Positions 1-12,285 are shown, counted from the first letter of the stretch. The stretch is 64,000 nucleotides of DNA from Agapanthus africanus (GCA_030015575.1 JASDDO010000024.1:45098114-45162113), one strand, 5' to 3'. Notes: generated from the sequence alone by a model not told the origin. Translations and numbers: made by a program.

Positions 1-733
1 GTGGACACGTGATGGAGGCCCATGCTCTGGTCTGTTAGAATGCTTATTAGGGGTCACGTGTTGACACTGAGGGCGCCCCAGAGCTTCTTTTCTTTTGCTT
101 TTTCTTTGTGTGCTTTAGAGATCACGTGGGGCACGTGAGACATTGCCTCAAAGTTCTCTTTTATAAATCTTCGCAGGAGTCACGTGGTAACACGTGAGGT
201 GTTTACTTCAGAGTTCTTTTCTGTAGATCTTTACAGGGGTCACGTGGTAACACGTGACCCTGCTTCTTTGCCTGTGTTTATCTTTTTAAGAATTAAATTC
301 TTCATAGGATTAAACCCTAGCAATAAACTTTAGAGGAATTAAATTCCTATTTTCTTCTGAAGAATTTATGTTCTTAGATAGGGTTAAACCCTAATTTACA
401 TTCTGTAGAGATTAAATTCCCATATATGTGAAGAATTAAGTTCTGGCATAGGGTGAAACCCTAATTTCTTTTTTAAGGGAATTAAATTCCTGTGATTTTG
501 AGAGAATTAAGTTCTCAATTAGGGTTAAACCCTAGTTCTGTCCATTTTAGAGGAATTAAATTCCTATAACATAGGGTTAAACCCTAATTTTATCTCAAAA
601 GAATTAAATTCCTATAATTTTGTGAGAATTAAATTCTCAGAACTCAATTCTTCCTCTACGTTTTAGATCTGCATGGCAGGATCTCAACCCAATGAGAATT
701 AGATTCTCAATTCATGGGGAGATGTGCACTTTG

Positions 734-2941
734 TGTTAGTTATATGTATGCCCTAGAGGCCATTACTATACATAGGATGTATATTGTAGTTGATGCTTGA
801 ACATATATAGGGATGACTTTCTTGCTCGATATGATAGTATGCTATCTGGTTACTCTTTACCTTAACGTGTACATTGATTGTCTCTCTGTTACATGTTGGT
901 AAAGCCCTTAGGATGTGTACTTGACTACCTGGACTATGATGCAGATCATATTAGTGGGGACATGGTAGTCCATAAGTACATCCTTCAAAGTCCCTAGTCG
1001 TGGGTGTATCGAGACGGGGCATCGATATACCAGAGTAGACTAGCGTGTAGCTTCTCGACCCATATAGATGGGCGATGGATGATCCCATATCCATTGGTGT
1101 TTGACATCAGAGATGATATACGGGTGCTCAGTGGAGACTGGGTACACTGGACGGACTCGCCGAGAACTCCCAGATGGTATTATACCTCACGTCAGATGGC
1201 AGTTCTCTGGTGACACTGGTACAGGTTAGTCTGTAGACCCGAAATCGTCATAGAGTCTTGTGTGATTCCCACTGTGCTTTGATTTCCATCATACCACGTC
1301 CAAGAGGGCGTGCAAAAAGGTGGCTTTTGGGTACAGTCCCGAATCACATGGAGGTAATGAGCGATAGGAGGGGTTTCGTCTCTCCCGGTATAGGGAGTTG
1401 ATGTTGCGCTGTGCTCGATTGGCTATAACAGGAAGTCCTTGGCCAAGGCTGCTTTAGGGATTTACTGGTAAGTGTTACCAGTAGTTTCTCGACCCGTTAT
1501 GAGCCTCATATCGACACGACTTATCGAGTTATTGGGGTCTGACGTTTACCACCCCTAGACGAGATATGCGACATATCAGACGAAGAGACCGGACTGTACG
1601 GTAGTGTTACTGATTGGATTCACAGGAGTGTGAGCAGGCTTGCTCGTTGATCTTCTGATCGCTCAATACCCGGGTGGCCGTTACGTTTAGCAGACCGCTT
1701 GCGGCTTGTGGGTGTTTGATATGATCATCACCTACTGCCGGCGTATTGACGAGTCTTTAGAGTCCTACACAGGGGTTTCCTGGCTCAAGCGAAGCGAAAT
1801 AGGAGCGCATATGAGATATGTGCGGGACCGAGAATAATACCAGTATGTGATACTGTATTCTATTCTCGCGATTTGTGACATTGATCGGTTGTATGCGATA
1901 TAGCCGGGTTATCGGATCAAGTGTTGATTCGATAAGTTGTTACTATTGATATTAGTCGGTTATATGCAATATGACCGGATCGTTAAATCAAGTGTTGATT
2001 TAATAATTTAATGTATAATTATATATTTGATATATTACTTTACATTAACTAGTATTGGTTCACTTAAGATTGATTTTCTCACTTGAATGTGCACATTGTT
2101 TATATGCGATATATGCAAGTGTACAAGTTTGTATCATGCTTGATGATACATACAAGTTGTGTGTATGAGACCTATACCAAATCAAAGGTTAAATTAGGGT
2201 TTACTAATTTCCTAACAAATAACAAAAGTAGTGAGACTTTGGTCAAAGTTATCAAGCTTCATGAAGCTTGATAAACATTGACAAAGTCAACCCTTTTGTT
2301 ATTTGTATAGGATATTAGTTAACCCAACCCTTAACCTAATGCTTTGGTTAATTCTCTACATGAGTTAAGCATGAGATCTTAACTCAACCATGGTGCCATA
2401 ATTAAAATGATAAGTTTCATTTTATTCATTGATTCTTTTCTTCTTGTTCTTCATCATCAAGCTCCACAAAAGCTTGCTAGCTCCAATGGTGCCATGAGAA
2501 AAAGAGTGAGAAATCCAATTCTAAAGTGAACCCACTTCCTATTTCTTCATCCTCTACTACTTACCATGTAGTATAGGGTGTTCTCTTCACAAATTTTTTG
2601 ACCAAGTGAAGGAATAACTTGAGTTTGAGTCTTCCTGACGTAGATCATCTTCGGCCTCGAAGTCAACGACCTAGCCCGCTCATTTCTTCGACGAAACCAA
2701 CGCTAGAGTCCGGGATCCCGATGATCGCAGCGAAGGGACATCAACACGGAGCTATTGAAGTGAAGGACCGGATTTACAAAGGTTGTAATCCCTTTCACTT
2801 GTAGTAAAGTAGTTTACTAGTTTTTCGTTTCGCCTAATCTCTAGTTAACGATCTTGCATAGAGTTGTTAGGCACATAAAAATTTGAATTTGGCATGGTAG
2901 ATGCCTTGTGGAACCTCTTGAGTGTGCCTAGTAACCCTACA
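734..2941 (+). mobile_element. Ty1/copia solo LTR (Angela/BARE-like)
   Basis: The unit starts TGTTAGTTATATG, ends GTAACCCTACA and is flanked by the 5-bp duplication CTTTG (729-733 and 2942-2946). The uninterrupted Tat LTR at 38371-38405 has a single CTTTG here, which fixes both ends. At 2208 bp it matches the LTR at 52573-54787 (with pol attached) and the truncated copy at 43228-44897. The motif ATGCCCTAGAGGC near the start is also found in Angela/BARE-type LTRs. With no internal region and one LTR length it is best read as a solo LTR left by LTR-LTR recombination. The small ORFs inside are not genes. Confidence 0.93.
2249..2274. promoter_or_regulatory. Palindrome with heat-shock-element-like core in copia LTR
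   Basis: A perfect 26-bp palindrome centred on AAGCTTCATGAAGCTT. The core reads TTC-at-GAA followed by gc-TTg, two perfect heat-shock units plus one imperfect unit. It lies about 1.5 kb into the LTR, followed by GTATAGGATA (near 2306) and a CT-rich leader, so it is in a plausible promoter-proximal place. The other two copia LTRs in the window have the same core with three or four perfect units. Confidence 0.5.
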
Positions 2942-3506
2942 CTTTGCAAATCCTCCACTAGAGAAAGAACTAAGTTCTTTTTCTTTATATAAGAGTTAAA
3001 CTCTTTTGAGAATTAAATTCTCTTTTGAAGCCTCTCTTTTCTTACCTAGGGTTTTTCTTTTGCAGAGAATCAATTTCTTCCAAAATCTCAAGGCTCTCTC
3101 TCTCTTTCTCTCTGTATATGTCTCTGTGTGTCCCTCAAACTCTCTCTTTTGGCTCCTATTTATAGGAGAAGGAAAAGAATCAATCAGTTTTAGTGAATCT
3201 TTCATTGAAATATTTGATTTGTTTATTGAGAGATTTGATTTATGTTTATCATTAATCTGGGCCATTAGATTATTAGGTGAATTTTATTCACCATTGGATT
3301 TTAAATCCAAAGATATCTCTTTGTTATTTCGTTTAGATTTAAGGGGAAATCTTTCCAAGTCTGATATTTTCCCATAAGTTGGTGATATTTAATCACCTTT
3401 GGATTTTTAATCCAACGGTTCCAAATAATTCTTTTCCACTTTGGAAAGACTTGCGAGATCTTTTCTCAGAATTTAATTCTGTCATAAAAATAAGGCTCTT
3501 GAGGCT

Positions 3507-3660
3507 GGTCACGTGTGGCCACGTGACCATTGGTCACGTGTACGCACGTGACCCCCCTGGAATGGGCTTCCTTTCCTTCTGCGCTTTGTTCTCTGCTGCT
3601 GTTTAGTCATCACGTGTCAACACGTGACCGCTGGTCACGTGTTAGCACATGATGCCTCTT
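3507..3660. promoter_or_regulatory. Cluster of paired CACGTG (G-box) palindromes in Tat LTR
   Basis: Paired G-boxes in inverted context: GGTCACGTG, four bases, CACGTGACC at 3507-3528; a second pair follows at 3532-3552, and more near 3610-3655. The same cluster is at 38934-39115, where one pair has been duplicated, and others are at 53-260 and 37700-37910. CACGTG is the plant bZIP/bHLH core. Being close to the LTR start (minus strand), the cluster lies in U3, where enhancers are expected. Function is inferred from position and motif only. Confidence 0.45.
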
Positions 3661-3693
3661 CCGTAGGTTTTCCTGATTTTAAATCAGGAAACA

Positions 3694-3706
3694 AATGCCC
3701 CCACAG
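3694..3706 (-). other. Polypurine tract of Tat element A
   Basis: On the minus strand the sequence CTGTGGGGGCATT directly precedes the LTR start TGTTTCC. A G-rich tract in this position is the plus-strand primer of LTR retrotransposons and confirms that 1-3693 is the 3' LTR. Confidence 0.8.
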
Positions 3707-4596
3707 CGTTGTTCTCACGTGTCTGCACGTGAGTGCAATGCTGTCACTTTTGTGACCGTTGGATCCATCTAGGGAATCGGGGAGATGAAGCGTTTCCATC
3801 ACATCTTATAAATGCCCATGTCTTTTCAGAAGAACCTCCACTTTGCTCATCTTCCTCCTTTGAGTCTTCTGAGAATTTAATTCTCTTTTTCCAGAGCTTA
3901 GTTCTCTGCCTTAAACTTTTCAGAGTTTAACTCTGTTCAAGAGACCCCTTTTCCTCAGGTAATGGTGTTGGACGATCAAAGCACCTTCATTTTGACAACA
4001 TCTCTCTGGATTTTAAATCCACATCAAGGGTTTCACCCCTTTTGAATATGAACCCATTTTTCCTTTAAGTTTTTCAACCGAAATACGAAACCATTTAATC
4101 TTCAGCAATAAGTTTCTTTAGGGTTCATCTGATCTTTCAAGGGGATGATGATGTTGGCTGCTCTTTCCGAGGAATTTAATTCCTTTAAATGTTTCTGGGA
4201 ATTTAATTCCCTTCTCTTAATAAGGAATTTAATTTCTATGAAGAACTCAGTTCTTCTCATGGAGGCTTCTTAGGGTTTTCTTGCCTTAAGTTATCCTTCT
4301 GTAATCAGTGAAGAAGAAGCTTGCAATGATTTCTTCTGTGGGAATTTAATTCCCTTGATCCTGTTTGATTTGTTGTAGAGTTCAAGGTAGATCTCTTTTT
4401 AGGGGAGTGTGTAGGGTTATCTGAAGTCCCCTGTTTATTTAATTAGAATATTCCCTTTGTCTCATTATGATTGCTTGGCCTCATTATTAACAAGCCGTCA
4501 ACCTGATTCTGTGGGGCCCATGTGTTTTGTAGCCAATGATCCCATAAAAAAAGTCTGCTGTCGTTTTCTTTAACTGTCTTCATATATATAGTTATG

Positions 4597-4657
<61 letters not shown>

Positions 4658-4702
4658 CTGGCTTCGCTTCTGACAGTTTTCTTTTATTTGATTTTAGGTG
4701 CG
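3707..4702. other. Internal region between 3' LTR and antisense gene
   Basis: No coding sequence recognised. It continues the palindrome style of the LTR, here with TTTAA centres: GGAATTTAATTCC-type units near 4170, 4198, 4224 and 4340, and CACGTG pairs near 3717-3732. It ends in an AT microsatellite and should contain the promoter and leader of the antisense PMD gene. ATTTTAG just before the ATG at 4703 could be a 3' splice site of a leader intron. Confidence 0.5.
4600..4656. repeat. (TA)n microsatellite
   Basis: Pure alternating TA of about 57 bp upstream of the antisense PMD gene. The ORF that reads through it encodes only repeated Ile-Tyr and is not a gene. Confidence 0.95.
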
Positions 4703-7286
4703 ATGGCTTCTGTTCCGCGTTTTCCCTTCACCCGCTCGGAGGCCGCTTTTCCTCAATCACCATCCGACGAGGAAGCGATGGCGATGATCCGGGCTCATGA
4801 CCCGAACTGTACTAGCCTGCTTTTATGGGGCACTTGGTACAGCCATATCATCCAGGGTCGTCGGAGTTTCCTCTGCGAAGTGCCGACAGAGCCCACTTTC
4901 CCGTTCTTGCCGATGGACCCCCCGAGGACGGTTTTCGCTGTGGAGATGCCAAACTGGACTCCAACGGGACGACTCGAGCCTTCGACAACCGGTATCCCAA
5001 ACCATCCGATCCCAGCTATAGATATCCTAGGGCGGCGTATTTGTCAGGGTGAGGCCCACCCATGGGGACAAATTTATAAGATAGGGCTCACTCCTCGACA
5101 CCCTACGGGCTACCTCCTCTGGGCTCGTTACATCCTTGCTACCTATCGTGCGCGGCTGCAGAAGGTCGGGCTTTACCAGGCAATATATGCGTTGCTCTTC
5201 CATTATCAATCCCCGCATGTCTGGTGGGTTAAGGCATTCTTAAATCAATGGAATCTCCCCACCAACACTTTTCTTCTGGGGGACAGAGAGGTTTCGATTT
5301 CTTTGGGGGAGTTTTATGAGATCTCGGGGCTGCCAATTCGAGAGACACTTTATGAGGAGTTGCTGCCCTCTGATGAATACATTTTTGAACCCGAGTCTGC
5401 ACCTCTTGACGGCTTGTCTGCCGAGAACGCCGTCCGCCACAAGCGTCCTAGCTTGATCAATGTTCTAGGTATCTTTGATCACTTGTTCACTGAATCCGAG
5501 GAGCAAGGCGTTACTTTTAAGAGCTTCATTGCCTGCTTCCTTCGCGAGGACGTCGTATCGAAGACAGCTCCGAAGTTCGCCAACATCAAAGACCCCTTTG
5601 GGTTTGGTCCGAAGAAGTTGCCGACCACTGAATCGGATCTACCACAGTACTATATCCCCATTATGTCGCCGATGTCTTTTGAATCCATTGCAGCTCCCGG
5701 TATGGATGAAGAGACGTTCTTCGTGGGGTTCATCAGTGTCTGGCTCAGCTGGTTTGTCATCCCTATGCATCGCCGCTTTATGAGAGCTTCGGTCATCTAT
5801 CCGGCTCACCGTATAGCTGAGGGAACGCGGATGGCCATTGGCATCCCAGCATTGGCGCATCTCTACCACGGGTTGGGCACTGCAGCTAACACTTCCACCC
5901 CTGGCGTAGATATGGTAAACTTTTCACTTCACTACTTTACGTCCTGGATCGAAATGCACGTCTCAGGTGCTTTCGCTATGCATCAAAGGCCTGCATTCTA
6001 CGACGCCTATACTTTCCCTCGGCTTATGCGGTTGGTGGATGCTTCTGCTGCTGACCCGACTCAATTCGGGGCTATTCGGGCGTTGATTTCTCCTTACGCT
6101 ACTGCTGGCGGGTTAGTATTTAATGATCGGGTCTTATCTTCTTCCGCGGGTTCGGCTCAGCCGCTTTGGGACCGGTCAAAAGATGACGCGCCCTCTTTGA
6201 AGCCCCGGGAGGCCGCGCGCTTATACGCAATTAGACCGGGTTACCTAGTATTTCGTCAGGATAGCGCGGCCCTTTTCATGCGGTACAATCCGCACCGCTT
6301 TGCCCGGCAGTTCGGCTATGATCAGGGTGTCCCGTTTGAGGCTTTCATAGTCGTGCCGGTTCCTTCGCTCGAGGCCGTTCGAGATGCCGCCCATCATTTT
6401 GTGAGGTTGAACACCGGTTCTCAGTTCATGATCCCTGATGGTGATTACATGCCCCGATGCGTGGGGTCGTTCACGGGTTGGTATCTCCATCGAGTCAATC
6501 CGGTTATTATTGAGGAAAGAAAGGTACTTCTTGGTTACGGTACCCCTACTCAGGTTCTGGCCACGGGAGCTACGCTGCGACCGCGCGCCCCGGTCCGCTT
6601 TCCTCTGAGGGATACCGGCACCGCGCTTATTCCGGGGGAATCGGGGGTGGATCTTACTCCAACAGCTGGTATGCCCCTGGGTACTCGGTCGCGGGGTAGA
6701 CGGGCTCCGGTAACAGCGCCACCACCCGAGGCAGCACCGCCCCCCGTGGCATCGACAATGGCGGTGTCATCCCCGGTTGTGGCACCGGGTGAGGGTGATA
6801 GGGATGGGGTGTCGAAGGTGATGTGGGCCGCCGCCGCACCAAGGCTCCACGGGGAAAGAAACGGTCGTCTTCGGCGGCCGGTTCTGGGTCTAAGAGGCGG
6901 AGGAGGGTGGCCATCAATTTACTTGATTCTCTAACAGAGTCTGAGCCCATACTTCCAGATGAGTCGTTGGTCGTGCAAGAGTCAGACGCTGGTCTTCTTT
7001 TCGCGGGCTCGGCGGCCGAGGAGGCCGCACAATTGGCTGAGGCCATAAGACGTTCTAAAGATGAGTCTCAGAACGCAAGGGTTCCGAAGAAACCCTATCC
7101 TGCCGTGATCTTCTATGAAGACCCCTCATGGATCCGGCGGCGGTTTATTGGCCCCTTGGAGGAGTGGGGTGAAAGGGCGTTGAAGCAGGCCGCTTCAGAA
7201 GACGCAGCGGACGCACTTTCTTTGTGGACCGGCGGCCACAAGTCTACCCTCGAACCCCGGCGAGAACGCCTTCTTGAGAAAGAGCA

Positions 7287-10200
7287 TGTCGCGCCCCACT
7301 TCCCAATGTACGGCTAAGGGGACGCGACGAGGCCCACTACGTATATACTCAGAAGTACATACGCTAAGCGTATCTAAGCAATATAAAAGTAAATCACAAG
7401 AGACAAGAGATATAGAAATAATAGCAACTTTATTAATAACATTCTTTTGTACAATGCATGAAAAGTAAATACAACTGAAATGAAAAGCGATGCCTAAACA
7501 ATGGCATAACAGGAAATGAAAATACTGAATAGAACAAGGTACAATGTCTAGAGCTCGGAGTCTTCGTGAAATTACTCCAAGTCTTCACCGGTGGGCTCGA
7601 TCTCTGCTGGGTCCAAAGCACCTGACGACATTCAAAGAAGAAAGAAATAGAATGTCGTCAGCGAACAGGTCGCTCGGTAAGTCCCAAAGATAAGGGAGAA
7701 ATAGACAGAAAGTAAGAGAGGGAGAGAGAGAGAGAGAGAGCTTTTAATGTTGTATTATAATATTGTAATATTGTATTAACGTTGTTGTTTGTAGCCTGGT
7801 ACAGAAGATGCCAGTGTATACGAGGGGAGTCCCACTTACACCGGGGACCTTGGTAACCTGTAGTACAAGGCTCCGTCGATAATACCACGGAACAACGGCA
7901 TGGATGTAATTACGTCTTAAGTGACCACCTCGTGCCACTTTTAACATATTCCGTACCAGTCTACCCCTTAAACCCCGTAGTGTTATGATTGTATTGTAGT
8001 ATTGTATTGTATAAGTTGGATGACTGATCAAAACCATGATATCAGTAAACATGTTGTAACTGCATAATCAGGTAAATGGAATAACGGAATAATGGATGTA
8101 TATCCATGGTTTGATTCAGTCAAGTTGTAATGATTGTTAACAGGATTCTGGGATTCATGTGTTCATATTGAGTTGGAATATTAAAGAATGTAGAATGACT
8201 TGAATCATATTCAAGTCAGAAATAGTCAGACTCAAACCCGAGTCAGACTAAAAGAAAAGTAATTTGAAGTTCTATAATTGTTAGGGTCCTTATTGTAAAT
8301 TATAAAACTTGAGGGGGTTTTATGTAAAAAGTACTTTTGCATAGTTTTCAAGATACACCCCAAGTATTTATTATTCGTCTTTATAGTTATAATGAGTGTA
8401 AATTTTATTTGTGTTATTCTAGTGAATATATCCTAATAAAAGTATTAATTTATAATATTGATTTATTTGAAATTCATGGTATTTTAATGTAACTTTTAAT
8501 CTTGTAATTTTTAGGAAAAGGTGGAAACTTTATCTTATAACAAAATAAGCGTTTAAATGATAATTATATATATGATAATACAAGAATAATCTTAAATAAA
8601 TATTTTATTTTCCAAAAATCTCATTTTTCTTAAATGTCGTATTTTAAACCTTTCGAGACCGAATGCTCCTTGCGGAGGTCTGAATCTCGCACTACTAAGC
8701 CTGAGGGTGCACGATAAACCGTACTATCCCTAACGAGTTCCCCAAAGGTGGGTTGTAGTGGCGCTTTGCAAAGATTTAATAAATACTAATCATTTAGAAA
8801 ACGGTTTTATAAAGATAAGGTATTTATTTGTAAAGGTGTAAATTTCCGTATTTTAGATTCTAGGGTTTCCTAAGCCAACTAGCCTATTTCTAAACGGTCT
8901 AAACGACAAGTCATTAGAAGTCTCAAATCGCCTCTTCACCGCCAATTGAGGCCAGGTAAGTGCCAGGTAAGTGGGAGGCTCTCCACTACAAGTAGTGCCC
9001 CTAATTAAGTAACCACTTGCCTTAGACACACTTGCCTAGACACCACAAAGTCAGTTTAGATAAACGATCGATGTCCATGACATATCGTATTTTCCTATTA
9101 AAAGATTTTGTTTTAAAATTGTAAACAACTTCGAACTTTTAGAAAAGGTTTATAAAGAAAATGGTATTTTAATGAAAAGTCTTGTATTACCGTATTCTAA
9201 GTTTTGATGATATCAATTAGGGTTGTATTTGCGTGTGTGTGGAGGTAGGTCATTACCTCGTGATCTACGTTAAGGTTTAGTAAAGTTTAGGGGTTAAATG
9301 TAATAAACTAAACATGGTGGTATTTAAGTGAAAGAAATACGATAAATGGAAACGTTATCATTTCATGTGAAAAACTTTATCCAAATTGATTTTTAAGTGA
9401 TTAATAGTCAACATGAATATGTTTAAGCATTATGGAATTTGTGACAAGTGAGTTTTGATAGAAAACCGAATCGGAAATCAGTTTGTTCCGATTTCCGTCG
9501 GGTTTTAAAAAGTCGTATTTTTCTTAAAAGAAAAGAAAGATAGAAAGAGGGGGACTTACGGGTTTTGGACACGTTAGAGAGTGCTAGGAAGGTAGTGGGT
9601 TGTCGATGCGTCGAAACGTCGTGAAGGGTCCTAGTACGATCGCCGGAATTCGTCGTCGATTTCGGCAGCGCTTCGCTTTTCGCTCGTTTTCTAATGTACC
9701 GAGTTCTCTTGAGATTTTGGGAGAGTGGACTTAGGAATGTAGGGTGAAAGGGTAGAGGGTAGGGGGGTTTATATAGGGCCAGGCTAGGGTTAAGGTTTTA
9801 ATTAAAAAATATATAAAAATATATAAAAATTCATTAAAAATCATTAAATTTTGGAGTAAAAGTAATTTATGGAGAATTTGATAACCGATATGAGAAAATA
9901 AAGTATTCAGGTGAGAAGACCAGGTCAACACGGAGAAATTCCGTGTTGACGACTCGGCCGTCCGGCCGGCGGCGCCGGCCCGAGTCGGCCGGTCCGCCGG
10001 CCGACTCGGCCGAGTCGGGCCGAGTCGAGGGCTCGTCGGGTGGGTCTTCACCTGGGGGGAATTTTGGTGCATCTAACTTTTTGGGTTCAGTATAAATTTT
10101 GTGAGTTATGACGGTTTGACTGTTGACTTTCCAAAAACTTAAAACAAAATAATATAAAAATAATGTGGGGGCATGGGATTTGAACTCTGGTGGCTTGGTT

Positions 10201-10478
10201 CAGCAGTGCAAGGTATTACCAATGAGCTACAAGCTCCTTCTTGTAATTATTGTGGTATTTAATTACTTAAAATGATAGCAGCAAGAATAAATGCTCCTTG
10301 TATACATTAAATTTAAAGTAAATTCTTGTACACTAAAAATGGAGTTATTATATTCTTGTAGCTTGTAATTAAAAACAAAATAATTACCTATATCTTGTGC
10401 TCATGCTAAAATACCCCTTTGTGGATTTTTGAAAAAAATATTTGAAAAATTTTGGTGTAGAAAAATAGGGTTGTTACA
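7287..10478 (-). mobile_element. Solo LTR of a Tekay/Del-type chromovirus
   Basis: Read on the minus strand it starts TGTAACAACCC and ends GGGAAGTGGGGCGCGACA, close to the LTR ends of chromovirus B (TGTAACACCC ... GGGAAGCGGGGCGTGACA). It is flanked by GAGCA (7282-7286, 10479-10483). Removing it restores an open reading frame in the PMD gene. A TATA box CTATATAAAC lies on the minus strand near 9765-9775, followed by a CT-rich leader, supporting the orientation. Very GC-rich sequence at 9942-10030 lies upstream of that. No gag or pol is present. A (GA)n run is at about 7720-7742. Confidence 0.88.
10168..10236 (-). other. tRNA-like sequence with A and B boxes inside the solo LTR
   Basis: On the minus strand TAGCTCATTGG (10229-10219) fits the A-box consensus TRGYNNANNNG and GTTCAAATC (10185-10177) fits the B-box GWTCRANNC. 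The spacing is close to that of a tRNA gene. The acceptor and T stems pair poorly, so this is not a working tRNA gene. It could be a decayed tRNA or the head of an old SINE carried in the LTR. Confidence 0.4.
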
Positions 10479-12285
10479 GAGCAGCGGCTTGAAGAAGCCA
10501 TATTGAAGGCTTCCCTGCGCATCGGTGTGTTTTTGTTCTTCTTTGTAGCTTTTCATATTATTTACGCTTGTATATATGTATCCTTATTCTTGTGTGAATT
10601 GTGTAGAATCTTCGACGATGGGGGAGGTCCCTACAGGCTTACTGAAGCTAAAGTCTGTCGACATTCCCGATGAAGTATTGCTCGATGTGGATGGGGTTGA
10701 TGAGGCTGCTCCTCTTACAATAGAGCCTCCAGTGGCAGTTATTGATCACGGAGTGCTTGCTCCTTTGGGGGAGGCTCCTTTGGTGGTCACCGCCCCAATG
10801 ACTCTTCCCGAAGGCAGCCCAGAGGCTGAGATGGAGGTGGTCGGGACTACCCTCCCTTTGTTGGAGCCCGACGTCACGACAGAGGCCGTCGAAGCCGCTA
10901 TCCCCCCGACTCAGAATGGGAGGAGTGTTGAAGGTAACCTTCTGCATTTTAAATTAGCAATCTTTCCGTGGTCTGAACTTTTTTGTCTTCCCCAGAATTG
11001 CGCGGGCTGGCGGCCTCTATTGCTGATTTGTCGCCTCGGCAATCGTTTCAGCGTTTATTGGAGATGGCAGCTCCGCAGGAGATCTCCCCTCAACGCATTG
11101 TACTTTCCTCTGGGCAAGGTTAGCGTTGTTCGCTATTTTTTTTTATTTTAGCATTGTTGCCATTTTGCGAAATGACGTTGATGTCTCTTACAGTTTTGGA
11201 AGCTGACGACGAGGTCGAGGTCGTTGAAGGGCCAGGGGAACTTTCAACTCCTGCTTGCATGACCGTAGGTAAGTGACATTTCATTATAGTCTCATTTGTT
11301 CTTTTGCTTAAGAGTTTTATTGACATCTTTCAAATCTGAACAGCCCTACCAGCCTCCACAGCGTTGGAATCGCGCATCGTTATGCCGCCCGGCCCCTATG
11401 CTCTGCGGGCTTCAGAACGCTTGGCCCAATTAAGCCTTGTTTCCTTATCATCTTTGATTGAGGAGCTCCTTGCTGGCAGCGCAACCACCGCTGAAGCATT
11501 TGCCTATGAGGCTAACGGTTCTCTTCCTTTTCTTGCCACATACCATAGCGAAGAGGTGGTGCGAGTCTGGGTGGAGTTCTGTCGGTAGGTGGAGGCTTGC
11601 TTGCATGCACTTGAGTGTTCCCGCCTTTCCTCGGAGGCCGTGGCTGCAAAGGCGGAGTTGCGGGGGCTGATAGCACAGTGCGCGGCAAACATGACATCGA
11701 GCGAGAAGAGGCTCGGCCGCAAATTCTCGGAAAGGGAGTTGGCCTCCAAGGCATTGAGCGAGCTTCAAACCAGCCTCATAGCCAAAGCCAATAAAACGTA
11801 TGAACTCTGGCGGGTGCTTCAAGAGTCTATCAAAGAGGTGGTGGCTCTTGATAAAGCTGCCGTGTTTACTCGCGAAAGGGTCGAGGCTCACAAGGCCATT
11901 GAGAAAGAGCTCGAAGGCCGGCTCGCCTCGTATCAGGCCCAGCAGGCTCAGGCGGAGGCCCGTCTTCTGGCGATCCTGAATCATGAAGTCGTGGCCCAGC
12001 AGAAGCAGGATGAGCTAGCAAACTTACTAAATCGCCCGCCGGCTTGAAGACTTGTATCTTTTCCTTTCTTTTTGTACATGCTCCTGGATGAGAGCATATT
12101 CTTTTTGTTCTTTTATGAATTGTACTTTGTATCCATTTTGGTTTATGAATAAAGACATATTTTTCTTCTCAATGGTGTGCCTCTTTTCATCGAATGTGTT
12201 CTGTGGACAATTTATCTTAGCCTACTTGCAGGGTAGCGATGGCTTAGGATTCCGGGTTAAGATCTGCCTCCTAAGACTTTTGAGG

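Larger units (their letters stand above)
1..3693 (-). mobile_element. 3' LTR of Tat element A (partial, interrupted by copia solo LTR)
   Basis: Bases 1-733 and 2947-3693 match 37654-39151 with few differences. The minus-strand LTR start TGTTTCCTGATT is at 3693; the LTR end lies beyond base 1. The sequence is dominated by short palindromes such as TAGGGTTAAACCCTA (379-393, 520-534, 572-586), AGGAATTAAATTCCT (334-348, 551-565), GAGAATTAAATTCTC (624-638, 3008-3022) and AAGAGTTAAACTCTT (2991-3005), and by paired CACGTG boxes. CT-rich sequence with an ORF-like stretch at 3006-3377 is repeated in the other LTR and shows no protein similarity I recognise. Confidence 0.9.
4703..12047 (+). pseudogene. 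Antisense PMD (plant mobile domain) gene of Tat element A, five or more exons, decayed
   Basis: Exon 1 starts at the ATG at 4703. About 560 residues resemble the plant mobile domain (PF10536): GTWYSHI, then FLNQWNLPTNTFLLGDREV and LGEFYEISGLPI. An Ala/Pro-rich linker and a basic, NLS-like stretch (GRRRTKAPRGKKR, KRRRR) follow. A one-base shift near 6802-6822 moves the frame. A solo LTR (7287-10478) cuts codons that rejoin as LEKEQRLEEAILK. Four introns then fit GT-AG: 10525-10606, 10934-10995, 11119-11193 and 11269-11343. All are phase 1, and the exons between them are 327, 123 and 75 bp, all multiples of three. The last exon (11344-12047) encodes a long coiled coil and has an in-frame TAG at 11587-11589. 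Extra antisense ORFs with PMD similarity are known from Tat elements; their role is unknown. An enzymatic role is not supported. Confidence 0.8.

Noticed and set aside
3006..3606. Plus-strand ORFs (123 and 75 codons) in the Tat LTR, also at 38448-39064
   Set aside because: Low-complexity Phe/Ser/Leu-rich translation, interrupted differently in the two LTRs, no start context or similarity.
4594..4800. ORF with alternating Ile-Tyr
   Set aside because: Reads through the (TA)n microsatellite.
4703..6822. Naming the PMD protein an aminotransferase
   Set aside because: The old database label 'aminotransferase-like' refers to the plant mobile domain; I see no cofactor lysine motif or other enzyme signature.
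7287..10478. Short non-autonomous element with its own internal region
   Set aside because: No internal repeat of the terminal sequence and no primer site; length and ends fit one LTR of the chromovirus type.
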